From Gemmobacter sp. 24YEA27 (GTDB taxonomy: Bacteria > Pseudomonadota > Alphaproteobacteria > Rhodobacterales > Rhodobacteraceae): a DNA stretch of 64,000 nt. The notes below the pieces were generated by a model. The model worked only from the letters and a program-made list of their open reading frames with translations. It made no database searches and was not told the origin of the DNA. A program made the position numbers and the translations under genes. Location of the stretch: positions 248,001 to 312,000 of the forward strand of contig NZ_JASJPW010000001.1 in the NCBI RefSeq assembly GCF_030052995.1, given 5' to 3'. This document shows positions 44,713 through 54,232 of this stretch, piece after piece. The first letter of the stretch is position 1. The number at the start of each line of letters is the position of its first letter.

Positions 44713-45453
44713 TCAGAGCTGTGCGGCGACGTCGTCGGGCACGTCGAAATTATGGGTGACGGTCTGGACGTCGTCATCCTCTTCCAACAGATCCACCAGC
44801 TTCATCAGCTTTTGCGCGGTGTCGAGATCGACCTCGGTGCGCGATTGCGGGCGCCAGACAAGTTTGGCCTCGGTCGATTCGCCAAGCGTGGCCTCCAGCG
44901 CGTCCGAGACGGAGGAGAGGTCTTCGACCTTGCAATAGATCCAGTGGCTCTCGTCATCGGTCTCGACATCTTCGGCGCCGGCCTCGATTGCGGCCATCAT
45001 CACCGAATCGGCATCGCCGGCCGAAAGCGGGTAAGAGATCTCGCCCAGACGGTCAAAGCTGTGCGACACCGAACCGGTCTGGCCCATATTGCCGCCCGCC
45101 TTGGTGAAATAGCTGCGCACATTCGAGGCGGTGCGGTTGAGATTGTCGGTCAGAGCCTCGACGATGATGGCGATGCCGCCCGCGCCGTAGCCTTCATAGC
45201 GGATTTCAGAATAATCCGCCGCATCGCCCATCTGCGATTTCTTGATGGCGCGGTCGATCACGTCTTTCGGCATCGAGACCGCTTTGGCGGCTTTCACCGC
45301 GAGACGCAGACGCGGGTTCTTGTCGGGATCCGGGTCACCCATTTTCGCGGCGACAGTGATCTCTTTCGAGAGCTTTGAGAACATCTTCGAGCGGATGCCA
45401 TCCTGCTTGCCCTTGCGGTGCTGGATGTTCGCCCATTTCGAATGGCCTGCCAT
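44713..45453 (-). CDS. yebC: YebC/TACO1-family translational regulator
   Basis: This 246-residue protein begins [18 protein letters not shown], the near-invariant opening of YebC/PmpR. Domain I contains the [17 protein letters not shown] strand; domains II/III carry [23 protein letters not shown]. YebC-family proteins act as translation factors easing ribosome stalling at proline-rich stretches, or as DNA-binding regulators. The start has GAGG five bases upstream. A strong terminator follows the stop, and the 128-bp gap to the SLC13 permease gene on the same strand is clear of genes. Confidence 0.93.
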   Translation of the reverse strand: MAGHSKWANIQHRKGKQDGIRSKMFSKLSKEITVAAKMGDPDPDKNPRLRLAVKAAKAVSMPKDVIDRAIKKSQMGDAADYSEIRYEGYGAGGIAIIVEALTDNLNRTASNVRSYFTKAGGNMGQTGSVSHSFDRLGEISYPLSAGDADSVMMAAIEAGAEDVETDDESHWIYCKVEDLSSVSDALEATLGESTEAKLVWRPQSRTEVDLDTAQKLMKLVDLLEEDDDVQTVTHNFDVPDDVAAQL

Positions 45454-45580
45454 AGGGGCCTCATTCCTTCGATTTCGGTGGTGGAGTTCCTTACACCGCC
45501 ATCCGGGCTTGCGGCAAGAGCCGGGGGACCAGTCCCCCGGACCCCCGGGATATTTTCAGACAGAAAATGAAGAAAACGGC

Positions 45581-47371
45581 TCAGAGCGGCCAGAAAATGG
45601 GGATCAGAGCCGAGCAGAGGAACATCAGGATGATGTTGAGCGGCAGGCCTACCCGCATGTAATCAGAGAAACGGTAGCCGCCGGGGCCGTAAACCATCAT
45701 ATTCGTCTGGTAGCCAACGGGCGTGGCGAAGGCGAGCGTGGCCGAGAACATCACCGCCACCACCAGCGGGCGCGGGTCGATGCCGAGATTGTTGGCGAGC
45801 TCAATCGCGACGGGGGTGTAGATCACGGCGACGGCGTTGTTCGAGAGGAACTCGGTCAGCACGAGGCCGAGGAAATAGACCGCAAGGATCAGGAAGAAGG
45901 GCGACAGACCCTGGAGCCAGGGCGCGGCAGCATTGACGATCATTTCGACCGCGCCGGAACGGTCGAGCCCCTCGCCCACCGCCAGCATGGCGAAGATCAT
46001 CGCGAGGAGACGCCCGTCGACAAAGCTGAAAGCCTCGTCACTGTCGACACAGCGGCTGACGAGGATCACCGCGACCGCAAGGAAGGCCAGCAGCTGGATC
46101 GGCGCCACGTCAAAGGCCGAGAGAATGACGATGAAGGCCAGTGCCCCTACCGCGATGGGGGCTTTCGCGCGGCGATAGGGCTTTTCACGCGGGCGGGTGA
46201 TGTCGACGAGGTCCATATCGGCGGCAAGGCGCTGGATGTCTTCGATGGCACCTTCGAGAAGCAGTGTATCGCCGACCCGTACAACCAGATCATCCAGCTG
46301 GCGCCCGATATTCTGGTTGCGGCGATGTGCGGCCAGCACATAGACGCCGTAGCGGCGGCGCAGCCGCAGGTCGCCGAGGCGCTGGCCCTCCATCCGGCAG
46401 CCGGGGCCGATCAGCACCTCGACCGTCTCGGTTTTGACCGATGACAGCTTATCAACCAGATGCACTTCGCGCCGGCGGTCGAACTCCATCAGGTCAGCCA
46501 TTTCGGCGCGCAGCACCACGCGGTCGCCGGGTTCGAGCCGGACCGGCGCGAGGTCACGGCGGAGCGAGGCGTCGCCGCGCAGAACGTCGATCAGCCGCAC
46601 GCCATTCCTGCGAAACAGATCAACCTCCAGCGGGGCCTGGCCAACCAGCGGGCTGTCTTCCGGGATCGCGACTTCGGTGAAATATTTCATCTTGCGCCGG
46701 TCGGTCAGCAGCATCCCCATCGACTGGCGCACCGGCAACAGGCGATTGGCAAAAAGCCCGAGGAAGACCGCGCCGACACCCGTAACCGCAAGCCCCAGCG
46801 GCAGGATCTCGAACAGCGTGAAATGCGCCATGCCCGCCTTCACCGCGACCCCGTCCACCAGCAGGTTGGTCGAGGTGCCGATCAGCGTCATCATCCCCGC
46901 CATCACTGTCATATAAGACAGCGGGATCAGAAGCTTGGACGGAGCCGTGCCAATTTTCAGCGCCAGTTGCATGACCACGGGGATCATCACCGCCACCAGA
47001 GGCGTGTTGTTCATAAAGGCCGAAGCCACCGCGATAAAGCTGAAAAGCGCCACAATGGTCAGGCGCGGCCGCCCCTCGACCGACTTCTCGGCGGTATGGA
47101 TCACCTGCTCGATGGCGCCGGTGCGCACCAGCCCGCCCATCACCAGAAACATCAGCGCAATCGTCCAGGGCGCCGGGTTCGACAGCACCGATTGTGCCTC
47201 GGACAAGGGCAGGAAGCCAAGCACCATCATCACCGCTGCGGCCGCAATGGCGGTAACCTCGACCGGGATGATCTCCGAGACAAAGAGGCCGAACATCACG
47301 ACAAGAACGGCCAGCGCCACCCAGGGCTGCGCGGCGGCGGAGATTTCAAACCAGAGCATCATGACCTTCAA
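45581..47371 (-). CDS. SLC13/DASS-family permease with two TrkA-C (RCK-C) domains
   Basis: This 596-residue membrane protein has an N-terminal half of about five helices, including the motif MNNTPLVAVMIPVV, then two cytoplasmic TrkA-C domains (about residues 205-380: LEVDLFRRNGVRLIDVLRGD, ...GRQLDDLVVRVGDTLLLEG), and a C-terminal half with SNNAVAVIYTPVAIE. The duplicated SNNxxxx(I/V)xxP pattern is the DASS signature for anion (dicarboxylate or sulfate) transport coupled to Na+. TrkA-C insertions suggest regulation by a small ligand. It begins with ATG and a good hydrophobic first helix; a second ATG is only nine bases downstream. Confidence 0.85.
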   Translation of the reverse strand: MKVMMLWFEISAAAQPWVALAVLVVMFGLFVSEIIPVEVTAIAAAAVMMVLGFLPLSEAQSVLSNPAPWTIALMFLVMGGLVRTGAIEQVIHTAEKSVEGRPRLTIVALFSFIAVASAFMNNTPLVAVMIPVVMQLALKIGTAPSKLLIPLSYMTVMAGMMTLIGTSTNLLVDGVAVKAGMAHFTLFEILPLGLAVTGVGAVFLGLFANRLLPVRQSMGMLLTDRRKMKYFTEVAIPEDSPLVGQAPLEVDLFRRNGVRLIDVLRGDASLRRDLAPVRLEPGDRVVLRAEMADLMEFDRRREVHLVDKLSSVKTETVEVLIGPGCRMEGQRLGDLRLRRRYGVYVLAAHRRNQNIGRQLDDLVVRVGDTLLLEGAIEDIQRLAADMDLVDITRPREKPYRRAKAPIAVGALAFIVILSAFDVAPIQLLAFLAVAVILVSRCVDSDEAFSFVDGRLLAMIFAMLAVGEGLDRSGAVEMIVNAAAPWLQGLSPFFLILAVYFLGLVLTEFLSNNAVAVIYTPVAIELANNLGIDPRPLVVAVMFSATLAFATPVGYQTNMMVYGPGGYRFSDYMRVGLPLNIILMFLCSALIPIFWPL

Positions 47372-47536
47372 CTGAACTGACGGCCTTATAGGATGCGCCC
47401 CCTGTTCGGGGAAGAAAATTCTACAAAGCCGGTCGTCTTTGGGTCAGACTTGGTGTCGTCCCGGCCCGAACAGGGCCGAACACGCTCTGAGCGAAGAAAG
47501 TGCCGCCTGCGACGGCAGAAGGCCAGGGGCGCTCGA

Positions 47537-48349
47537 TCAGGGGCCGGATTGCTGCAGGCGGCCGCCCTGGCGGACCATCACCACCCGGGTGGCAAGGCCG
47601 GTCCGGTCATCGGTCTCGACATAGGCCCCCGACAGCGTCGCCTCGCCCGCAGCCGGCTCGAACCGGGTCTTCGACATGCCGGTGACGAAACGGCGCATTG
47701 GCTCCAGCTTTTCCATGCCGATCACCGAATCGTAATCGCCGCACATCCCGGCATCGGACAGATAGGCGGTGCCGCCCTTCAGGATCTGCGCGTCGCCGGT
47801 GGGCACATGGGTATGGGTGCCGACAACAAGGCTCGCCTGACCATCACACCAATGCCCGAGCCCCATCTTTTCGGACGTCGCCTCGGCATGGACATCGATG
47901 ATCGCGGCCTGGACACTGACGCCCAGCCGATGCGCTTTCAGCACCGGATCCACGGCGGAAAACGGATCGTCAAAGGGTTGCTTCATGAAGACCCGGCCCA
48001 GCACCTGCGCCACCAGCACCTTGCGCCCGCCCGGCGCATCAAACACCCGCGCGCCCCGCCCCGGAGCGATCCTGGAATAGTTCAGCGGCCGGATCACCCG
48101 CGGCTCAACTTCCAGAAATTGCGCCATATCCTTCTGGTCAAAGGCGTGATCCCCCAGCGTGACCACATCGGCCCCCGCCGCCAGGATCCCCTTCGCATGC
48201 TCAGCCGAAAGCCCCATGCCGCCTGTCGCGTTCTCGCCGTTCACCACGACAAAATCGAGACCCCAATCCGCACGCAACTTTGGCAGGCCGGCCGTTATTG
48301 CCGCCCGCCCGCTGCGCCCCATCACATCGCCAAGAAAAAGCAGTTTCAT
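47537..48349 (-). CDS. YmdB-family metallophosphoesterase (calcineurin-like)
   Basis: This 270-residue protein (UPF0004-type YmdB/TIGR00282) carries the metal-binding series GDVMGRSGR (residues ~7-15), VNGENATGGMG, TLGDHAFDQKD and THTHVPTGD, with the D/N/H ligands expected for a dinuclear site. In Bacillus YmdB is a cyclic-nucleotide phosphodiesterase that influences gene expression; here the substrate is unknown. The start is set at ATG 48349, directly before KLLFLGDVMG; the upstream extension to 48481 is non-coding in character. Confidence 0.87.
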   Translation of the reverse strand: MKLLFLGDVMGRSGRAAITAGLPKLRADWGLDFVVVNGENATGGMGLSAEHAKGILAAGADVVTLGDHAFDQKDMAQFLEVEPRVIRPLNYSRIAPGRGARVFDAPGGRKVLVAQVLGRVFMKQPFDDPFSAVDPVLKAHRLGVSVQAAIIDVHAEATSEKMGLGHWCDGQASLVVGTHTHVPTGDAQILKGGTAYLSDAGMCGDYDSVIGMEKLEPMRRFVTGMSKTRFEPAAGEATLSGAYVETDDRTGLATRVVMVRQGGRLQQSGP

Positions 48350-48486
48350 GACAATCCGCCTTATGCCTCTGCCCCCAGTCCTGCAAGCCCCCTTCCTGCT
48401 GACTTCGAATACTCCCGGCAGAGGTATCCGCAGCCAATCAGCAGCACCCTGTTGAGCCCCCGGGCGGAACCCGCTAACCAAAGGCC

Positions 48487-49133
48487 ATGTCGCCAGATCA
48501 GATCCAGACGCTCTTCACCCGCCGCGATGGCAGCTTCCTCTGCGCCCGCTGGGGCCGCCCCATCGTGCCGGTGATCTTCGGCACCGATGATGCGACGCTT
48601 GCGACCGTCAAGGGTGCCATAGAGGCGATCGTCGCTCTTGCCGGCCACCGTATGGCGGAAACCGACCCCGAGCTCGGCGCCAATCTTATGGTGTTTTTTT
48701 TCCGCGACTGGGCGGAACTGCCGCAGGTGCCAAAGCTCGACCATATGATCCCCGGCCTCGGGCCGCTTTGCGAGCGGCTCAGCGCCGAGGGCGCCAACCG
48801 CTACCGTACCTTCCGTTTCGACGAGACCGGCGCGATCAAGGCAGTCTTCCTGTTTCTCAGGATGGATGAGCACCTCTCCGACATGCCCGCCCAGGACCTC
48901 GCGCTGGCCCAGGGGCAGAGGCGATGCTCTCCTTCGCCGATGGCGCCTTCAGCCAGATTTCGCCGCTGGCCCGCAGCGAGGGCAATGTGATCCTGCATCC
49001 CGATCTCGCGCTCCTGATCCGCGCCGCCTATGATCCGATCCTGCCTGCGGTGGCCCAGGATTCCGGGCATGCGCTGCGGCTGATGGCAAGAATGCTCCCC
49101 TCCCCTGACAGCAACGCAGCCCCCGATGCATGA
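48487..49133 (+). pseudogene. Conserved rhodobacterial protein of unknown function, one-base frameshift
   Basis: The restored protein is 215 residues. The first part begins MSPDQIQTLFTRRDGSFLCARWGRP and contains a central MVFFFRDWAELPQVP; the second part is helical (LSFADGAFSQISPLARSEG...VILHPDLALLIRAAYDPILPA). One G missing at 48912-48915 joins them through ALAQGAEAMLSFADG. I do not assign a family. No signal peptide or membrane span is obvious. Its stop overlaps the ybgC start by eight bases, so it may be translated together with the Tol cluster. Confidence 0.65.
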
Positions 49134-49524
49134 ATTCAGCCTCCGCGTCTGGTATGAGGACACCGACCTCGCCGGCATCGTCTATTACGCCAATTACCTG
49201 AAATTCATCGAGCGCGGCCGCAGTGACTGGGTCGCCGCCCGCGGCATCGACCAGATCGCTTTGCGCGACCAGCAGGACATCGTCTTCGCCGTCCGCCGGG
49301 TCGAGGCCGATTACCTGCGCCCTGCGAAATTCCAGGACGCCCTGACCGTCACCACCACCCTCACCTCGGTCACCGGTGCGCGCATCGTGCTGGACCAGGA
49401 GGTCCGGCGCCAGGACGAGACGCTGTTTCGCGCCACTGTCACGCTGGTCTGCCTGACCGGCGCCGGCCAGGCCAGCCGCATCCCGGCAGAAATCCGCGCG
49501 CGGCTCGCCCCTTCGCTGCACTGA
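49126..49524 (+). CDS. ybgC: YbgC-type acyl-CoA thioesterase, Tol-Pal associated
   Basis: The 132-residue 4-hydroxybenzoyl-CoA thioesterase-like hot-dog protein has the catalytic YEDTDLAGIVYYANYLKFIERGR motif at residues 10-32, with the conserved aspartate in the D-T-D-x-x-G-(I/V)-V-Y pattern. YbgC proteins hydrolyse short acyl-CoA thioesters and sit with tolQ in many proteobacteria, possibly acting in phospholipid metabolism at the Tol complex. The ATG overlaps the preceding stop. tolQ follows after 136 bp, with its own promoter in between. Confidence 0.9.
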   Translation: MHEFSLRVWYEDTDLAGIVYYANYLKFIERGRSDWVAARGIDQIALRDQQDIVFAVRRVEADYLRPAKFQDALTVTTTLTSVTGARIVLDQEVRRQDETLFRATVTLVCLTGAGQASRIPAEIRARLAPSLH

Positions 49525-49578
49525 GCCGCCGCAAAGCCGCAACTGGTGCCCTGCTCACGCCACATTCGCTAAGATGTG

Positions 49579-49608
49579 TTGGCATTCCCCTTGTAACGCT
49601 GCTAGAAT
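49579..49608 (+). promoter_or_regulatory. Predicted sigma70-type promoter for tolQ
   Basis: TTGGCA (49579-49584) and TAGAAT (49603-49608) are separated by 18 bases, close to the consensus -35 and -10. They lie 52 bp upstream of the tolQ ATG, in the gap after ybgC. Confidence 0.5.
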
Positions 49609-49660
49609 CAGGTCTAACGACCGGCGAATACTGACCGGCGATCTTAAACGAGCAGGCGCA

Positions 49661-50359
49661 ATGGACCCCACAACCCTCGCGACAGCCGCGCAGGAGATTG
49701 ACTTCTCGCTGCTGGCCCTCTTTGCCCGTGCGACCTTTACGGTCAAACTGGTGATGATCCTTCTGATCGGCATGTCTTTCTGGGCATGGGCAATCATCAT
49801 CCAAAAACACATCCTCTTCCGCAAATCCCGCGCCGAAGCCGCAGCTTTCGACCAGGCCTTCTGGTCGGGCGAGCCGCTGGACGAGCTTTACGAGCGGATC
49901 GGGCCGGAACCCCAGGGCGCCTCTGAGCGGGTCTTCGCGGCCGGCATGCTGGAATGGCGCCGCAGCCACAAGCAGGACGGCGCGCTGATCGCCGGCGCCC
50001 AGGCCCGGATCGACCGCGCCATGGATGTCGCCATCGCCCGCGAAAGCGAAAAGCTGAACAAGGGCCTGTCCTTCCTCGCGACCACCGGCTCGACCGCGCC
50101 TTTCATCGGGCTTTTCGGCACGATCTGGGGGATCAAACACTCGTTCGAGGAAATCGCGATCTCGCAGAACACCTCGCTCGCCGTCGTGGCCCCCGGCATC
50201 GCCGAGGCGCTGCTCGCAACCGGCATCGGCCTGATCGCCGCTATTCCTGCGGTGGTGTTCTACAACAAACTGAACGCAGACAGCGAACATATCCAGGGCA
50301 ACTGGGAAAGCTTTGCCGATGAATTCGCGACCATCCTGTCGCGCCAGCTGGATTCCTGA
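49661..50359 (+). CDS. tolQ: Tol-Pal system proton channel subunit TolQ
   Basis: TolQ (232 residues) is the inner-membrane stator-like component that, with TolR, converts proton flow into motion of TolA. Three hydrophobic helices are visible: one near residue 30 (VKLVMILLIGMSFWAWAII) and two after about 140 (FLATTGSTAPFIGLFGTIWGI, TGIGLIAAIPAVVFY). The TIWGI segment and the proton-path threonines are typical. ATG 49661 is preceded by AGCAGG-type sequence; an earlier in-frame codon at 49574 is rejected as it precedes the promoter. Confidence 0.93.
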   Translation: MDPTTLATAAQEIDFSLLALFARATFTVKLVMILLIGMSFWAWAIIIQKHILFRKSRAEAAAFDQAFWSGEPLDELYERIGPEPQGASERVFAAGMLEWRRSHKQDGALIAGAQARIDRAMDVAIARESEKLNKGLSFLATTGSTAPFIGLFGTIWGIKHSFEEIAISQNTSLAVVAPGIAEALLATGIGLIAAIPAVVFYNKLNADSEHIQGNWESFADEFATILSRQLDS

Positions 50360-50362
50360 TCC

Positions 50363-50839
50363 ATGGGCGCCGGGGTGATGAAAAAGTCCGGAGGCGGGGG
50401 CCGCCGTGGCCGCCGTCGCGGCTCTTCCGCCGCGATGAGCGAGATCAACGTTACGCCTTTCGTCGACGTGATGCTGGTTTTGCTGATCATCTTCATGGTG
50501 GCCGCGCCCCTGATGACCGTGGGCGTGCCGATCAAACTGCCGGAAACCGCCGCCAAAGCGATGGCCGAAGAAAAGGAAGAGCCGCTTTCCATCACCTTGA
50601 CCGCCGATGGCCTGGTGATGATCATGAACAGCGAAGTCGACCCGAACGAGCTGATCCCCCGCCTCAAGGCGATCGCGGCGGAACGCACCTCGAACAAGGT
50701 CTATCTGCGCGCGGACGGCAATCTGGCCTATGAGCGCGTGGCCCAGGTGATGGGCGCGCTGAATGCCGGCGGTTTCAATGATATCGGTCTGGTGACCGAC
50801 AGCCAGGGCCCGAGTTTCGGCGCCGGCGCGGCCAACTGA
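50363..50839 (+). CDS. tolR: Tol-Pal system protein TolR
   Basis: This 158-residue ExbD/TolR protein has a basic Gly/Arg-rich N-terminus, a single membrane helix containing NVTPFVDVMLVLLIIFMV with the key aspartate of the proton path at VD, and a periplasmic domain of about 100 residues. It pairs with TolQ. The start comes three bases after the tolQ stop, so it depends on coupled translation; I see no good ribosome-binding site of its own. The N-terminal run of Arg and Gly is longer than usual. Confidence 0.92.
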   Translation: MGAGVMKKSGGGGRRGRRRGSSAAMSEINVTPFVDVMLVLLIIFMVAAPLMTVGVPIKLPETAAKAMAEEKEEPLSITLTADGLVMIMNSEVDPNELIPRLKAIAAERTSNKVYLRADGNLAYERVAQVMGALNAGGFNDIGLVTDSQGPSFGAGAAN

Positions 50840-50853
50840 GGCGGATCAGCAAC

Positions 50854-52146
50854 ATGGAAGGGCGCTTCAAATCAGGCACCATCCTCTCCGGGGCAGGCCA
50901 TGCCGGTCTGATCCTCTGGGTGATGATTGGCGACTGGTTCTTCTCGCCCTCCGAGCCGACGGAGCCGATGAGCGTACAGGTTACGATGGTGTCGCCGGAC
51001 GACCTGGCGGACCTTGAAGCAGCGGCTGGCAAATCCTCTGCCGAACCAGCGGAGAGCAGCGAGACCATCTCCTCCCCCGATCCGGTGGAGCCTTCGGTGG
51101 ACGAGCCGGTGTCGGAGCCGACGCCCGAACCCACGCCCCAGCCAGAGCCTGAGCCGCAACCGCAGCCCGAGCCGACACCCGAGCCCGCGCCGCAGCCTCA
51201 GCCGGAGCCGACCCCGGAACCCACGCCTGAACCCGAGCCGGTGATCTCAGATCCCGCGCCGCCCGATGCCGTCTTCGCGCCCGAAGAGCAGCCGATCCCG
51301 ACCATGAGCACCTCGCCCCGTCCGAAACCCCGGCCGGCAGAGCGCGTCGCCCCGAACCCGGTGGTCGCGCCCGAGGACACCCTGACCGCCGAACGGCCGC
51401 AGGACCAGGTCACCACGTCGGAGGAGCCAACCCCCGAGCCCCCGCGTGAGGACCAGCAGGCGACCACCGAGGTAAACAGCGGCGATGTGCTGATCACCGA
51501 GGCGAACCAGCAGGACCGAGATGCGGAACCGCTTGGTCCGACCACTTCGCCCCGGCCGAAACCCCGGCCGAACCGCACGGCTGCAACGCCGGAGCCGACT
51601 CCCACGCCGGAACCTGCAGGCGAGACCCAGGACCAGCGCGATGCCCGCATCGCGGCCGAGGTCGCCGCAGCCGACCGCGCACAGGCAGAGGCCGAAGCCA
51701 AAGCGCGCCGCGAGGCAGCCGCCCGCGAACAGGCCGCCGCAGAAGCCGAAGCGGCAGCGATCGCCGCCGCACTCGCCGCAGCCAATACCGGTTCGGGCGG
51801 CCAGGGCCGGGCCGCCAGCGGCCCGCCGCTGAGTGGCGGCGAGATGGGCGATATCGCCGCCGCGATCGGGTCGAAATGGAATGTCGGAACGCTGAGCGCG
51901 GATGCGATGGATGCCGTGGTCGTGCTGCGCGTGACCTTTGACGAAAGCGGCAGACCCGGCAGCGATATGCCGCTGATCGAATCGCGCGGCCCCAGCCAGC
52001 AGGCGATCCAGGCCGCCTATAACGCGGCCCGCAGTGCGATTGCCCGCGCCTATCAGTCTGGCGGCATTCCGCTGCCGCCTGGGAAATATGAGACCTGGAA
52101 AGTCCTCGAATTCGAATTCGATGGCAGCGGGATGAGGCTGCGGTGA
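50854..52146 (+). CDS. tolA: Tol-Pal system protein TolA
   Basis: TolA (430 residues) links the inner and outer membrane through TolB and Pal. A single N-terminal helix (HAGLILWVMIGDWFFS, about residues 11-28) is followed by a very long Pro/Glu-rich linker (PEPEPTPEP-type repeats, about 60-150), an Ala/Glu/Arg helix-rich segment (about 255-305) and a folded C-terminal domain (LSADAMDAVVVLRVTFDESG). The Pro-rich linker instead of the usual long helix is common in alphaproteobacteria. The gene follows tolR after 14 bp and overlaps the next gene. Confidence 0.88.
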   Translation: MEGRFKSGTILSGAGHAGLILWVMIGDWFFSPSEPTEPMSVQVTMVSPDDLADLEAAAGKSSAEPAESSETISSPDPVEPSVDEPVSEPTPEPTPQPEPEPQPQPEPTPEPAPQPQPEPTPEPTPEPEPVISDPAPPDAVFAPEEQPIPTMSTSPRPKPRPAERVAPNPVVAPEDTLTAERPQDQVTTSEEPTPEPPREDQQATTEVNSGDVLITEANQQDRDAEPLGPTTSPRPKPRPNRTAATPEPTPTPEPAGETQDQRDARIAAEVAAADRAQAEAEAKARREAAAREQAAAEAEAAAIAAALAAANTGSGGQGRAASGPPLSGGEMGDIAAAIGSKWNVGTLSADAMDAVVVLRVTFDESGRPGSDMPLIESRGPSQQAIQAAYNAARSAIARAYQSGGIPLPPGKYETWKVLEFEFDGSGMRLR

Positions 52147-52682
52147 TGGGCATTGCCGCAGCCCCGCAAACGCGCCCGGCTTTGCTGGGCCCTGCGGCTC
52201 TTTTCGCGCTGGCGACATTGTCAGGCGGCCCGGCCCTGGCCGATCGCGCCCTCCGCAGCAATGCAGTGGTCGAAATCTTTACCTGTGCCAATCTTCTGCC
52301 CGATAATGACACCAACCCCGAAGCGATGCATCAGATCGGCCGCGCGGTGGCGCTGGTCCATAACAGGGGCGCGCTGCCCCCCGGGTCTGAACGCGCCCGC
52401 GTCGTGCTGCGGCTTTGCTTTAACAAAAACCTCGGGCAGCCGATCATCGAAGTGACGGATTATTCCGGCCCTGTCGGAGAGGTGGCCGATGCCACACAAA
52501 AGGCCGCGATGCGCAGTCTGGAGCGGGCCCTCGCAGCAGGCACCCTGACCAAAGCACTTGGCGCGCTGGCCGGGGGCAGACCCGAGGCTGCGGTGGTCGA
52601 TCTTGTCTTTGGTCCGGCTCAGGCGGAAGATCCCCGGCGGAAGATCAATGACAGACGGGCCAATGACACAGATGTCAGATGA
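52146..52682 (+). CDS. Exported protein of unknown function within the tol operon
   Basis: This gene sits between tolA and tolB and overlaps the tolA stop by one base (TGATG). The 178-residue product has a signal peptide (LFALATLSGGPALA, cleavage after ALA), then a domain of about 140 residues with one cysteine pair (FTCANLL, LRLCFNK), mixed helix/strand pattern, and a basic tail. I do not recognise a family. Periplasmic location and position suggest an accessory to TolA, TolB or Pal. Its stop is 99 bp before the tolB start, with no terminator visible. Confidence 0.6.
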   Translation: MGIAAAPQTRPALLGPAALFALATLSGGPALADRALRSNAVVEIFTCANLLPDNDTNPEAMHQIGRAVALVHNRGALPPGSERARVVLRLCFNKNLGQPIIEVTDYSGPVGEVADATQKAAMRSLERALAAGTLTKALGALAGGRPEAAVVDLVFGPAQAEDPRRKINDRRANDTDVR

Positions 52683-52781
52683 CACCGGAACCCTTTTACG
52701 CCGTGATGGGTTTACGGCGGAAGTTTTAACCAGGAGCCGCAAACCCGGCACCAGACCGGACGAGATCGGAGCGAGAGGCAG

Positions 52782-54113
52782 ATGACCTTCACCAGAAGAA
52801 GCTTTGCGACCACCCTGCTGGCCGGGGCCGTGATGGTCCCCGCCATGGTGCGCGCCCAGAACAGTCCGACCCGGATCAGGATCGGCACCGGCGTGATAGA
52901 GCCGATGCCGATCGCTGTGCCGGCCTTCGTCGATGAAGGCGGTGCCGGGGATCTCGCGCGCAATCTCGCGCAGGTGGTGACATCGGATCTGGACGGCACC
53001 GGCCTTTTCCGCACCATCAACCGGGATGCCTATATTTCGCGCATCCAGGGTTTTGACGGCGCGATCGCCTATGAAGACTGGCGCGTGATCAAATCGGAAG
53101 TCCTGGTCGTTGGCGCGGTTTCCGCAGCCGGAGACCGCATCACCGTCAAGGTCCGCGCTTATGATATCGCGAATGGCCAGCAGTTCGAAGGTGCCGCGAT
53201 GCAATTCGCCGGGACCAAAGCCGGCTGGCGCCGCATGGCGCATAAGGTTGCCGACCTGGTCTATTCGACCCTGACCGGCGAAGGTCCCTATTTCGACAGC
53301 CGTGTCGTCTATGTCGCTGAATCCGGCCCGAAAAACGCCCGCCTCAAACGCCTTGCAGTGATGGATTATGACGGCGCCAATGTGCAATATCTGACCGACA
53401 GCTCGGCCATCGTGCTGGCGCCCCGGTTCTCGCCCTCGGGCGACCGGCTGCTTTACACCAGCTATGAGACCGGCTTTCCGCGCATCACGCTGCTGAACCT
53501 TGCCAATCTCAAGCGCCAGACGCTGGCGGAACAGCCCGGCACCATGACCTTCGCGCCGCGCTTCTCGCCCGATGGCGGCTCGGTGGTGTTCAGCCTGGAA
53601 CGCGGCGGCAATACCGATATCTACAAGATGAGCCTGTCCTCGGGGCAGACCCAGCAGCTGACCAATGCGCCCTCGATCGAAACCGCACCGTCCTATTCCC
53701 CGGATGGCAGCAAGATCTGTTTCGAGAGCGACCGCACCGGTGGCAGCCAGATCTATGTCATGAATGCGAGCGGTGGCGAGGGGCAGCGGATCTCGGGCGG
53801 CGCGGGGCGCAACAGCACCCCGGTCTGGAGCCCGCGCGGTGATCTGATCGCCTTCACCAAACAGAATGCCGGCCGTTTCCACATCGGCGTCATGCGCACG
53901 GACGGATCGGAAGAGCGCCTGCTGACCGCGTCCTTCCTTGATGAAGGCCCGACCTGGTCGCCCAATGGCCGCGTGATCATGTTCACCCGCGAGACCGAGG
54001 GCGGCGGCGGTCAGGCCTCGCTCTGGTCGGTCGATACCTTTGGCAGAAACCTGAAACAAATCCCGACCGAAGGCGCGGCGTCCGACCCGGCATGGTCGCC
54101 CCTGTTGCCGTAA
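52782..54113 (+). CDS. tolB: Tol-Pal system periplasmic protein TolB
   Basis: TolB (443 residues) is the periplasmic six-bladed beta-propeller that contacts Pal and TolA. The N-terminal domain is followed by repeated blades with the WD40-like PD40 motif ([61 protein letters not shown]). The N-terminus [16 protein letters not shown] has twin arginines, hinting at Tat export, whereas E. coli TolB uses Sec; this is only a motif match. A ribosome-binding site (GAGAGG) lies before the ATG. Confidence 0.93.
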   Translation: MTFTRRSFATTLLAGAVMVPAMVRAQNSPTRIRIGTGVIEPMPIAVPAFVDEGGAGDLARNLAQVVTSDLDGTGLFRTINRDAYISRIQGFDGAIAYEDWRVIKSEVLVVGAVSAAGDRITVKVRAYDIANGQQFEGAAMQFAGTKAGWRRMAHKVADLVYSTLTGEGPYFDSRVVYVAESGPKNARLKRLAVMDYDGANVQYLTDSSAIVLAPRFSPSGDRLLYTSYETGFPRITLLNLANLKRQTLAEQPGTMTFAPRFSPDGGSVVFSLERGGNTDIYKMSLSSGQTQQLTNAPSIETAPSYSPDGSKICFESDRTGGSQIYVMNASGGEGQRISGGAGRNSTPVWSPRGDLIAFTKQNAGRFHIGVMRTDGSEERLLTASFLDEGPTWSPNGRVIMFTRETEGGGGQASLWSVDTFGRNLKQIPTEGAASDPAWSPLLP

Positions 54114-54232
54114 ACCGCCATTTTCGGGCCTGGGCGATCCTGCCGGATTCCCCAGCCCCCCGGAACCTGCTAACCTGGGCGGCGAAACACTGATCCGCGC
54201 TGGCCCGAGAGCCGAATTATAAGGACGAACCG

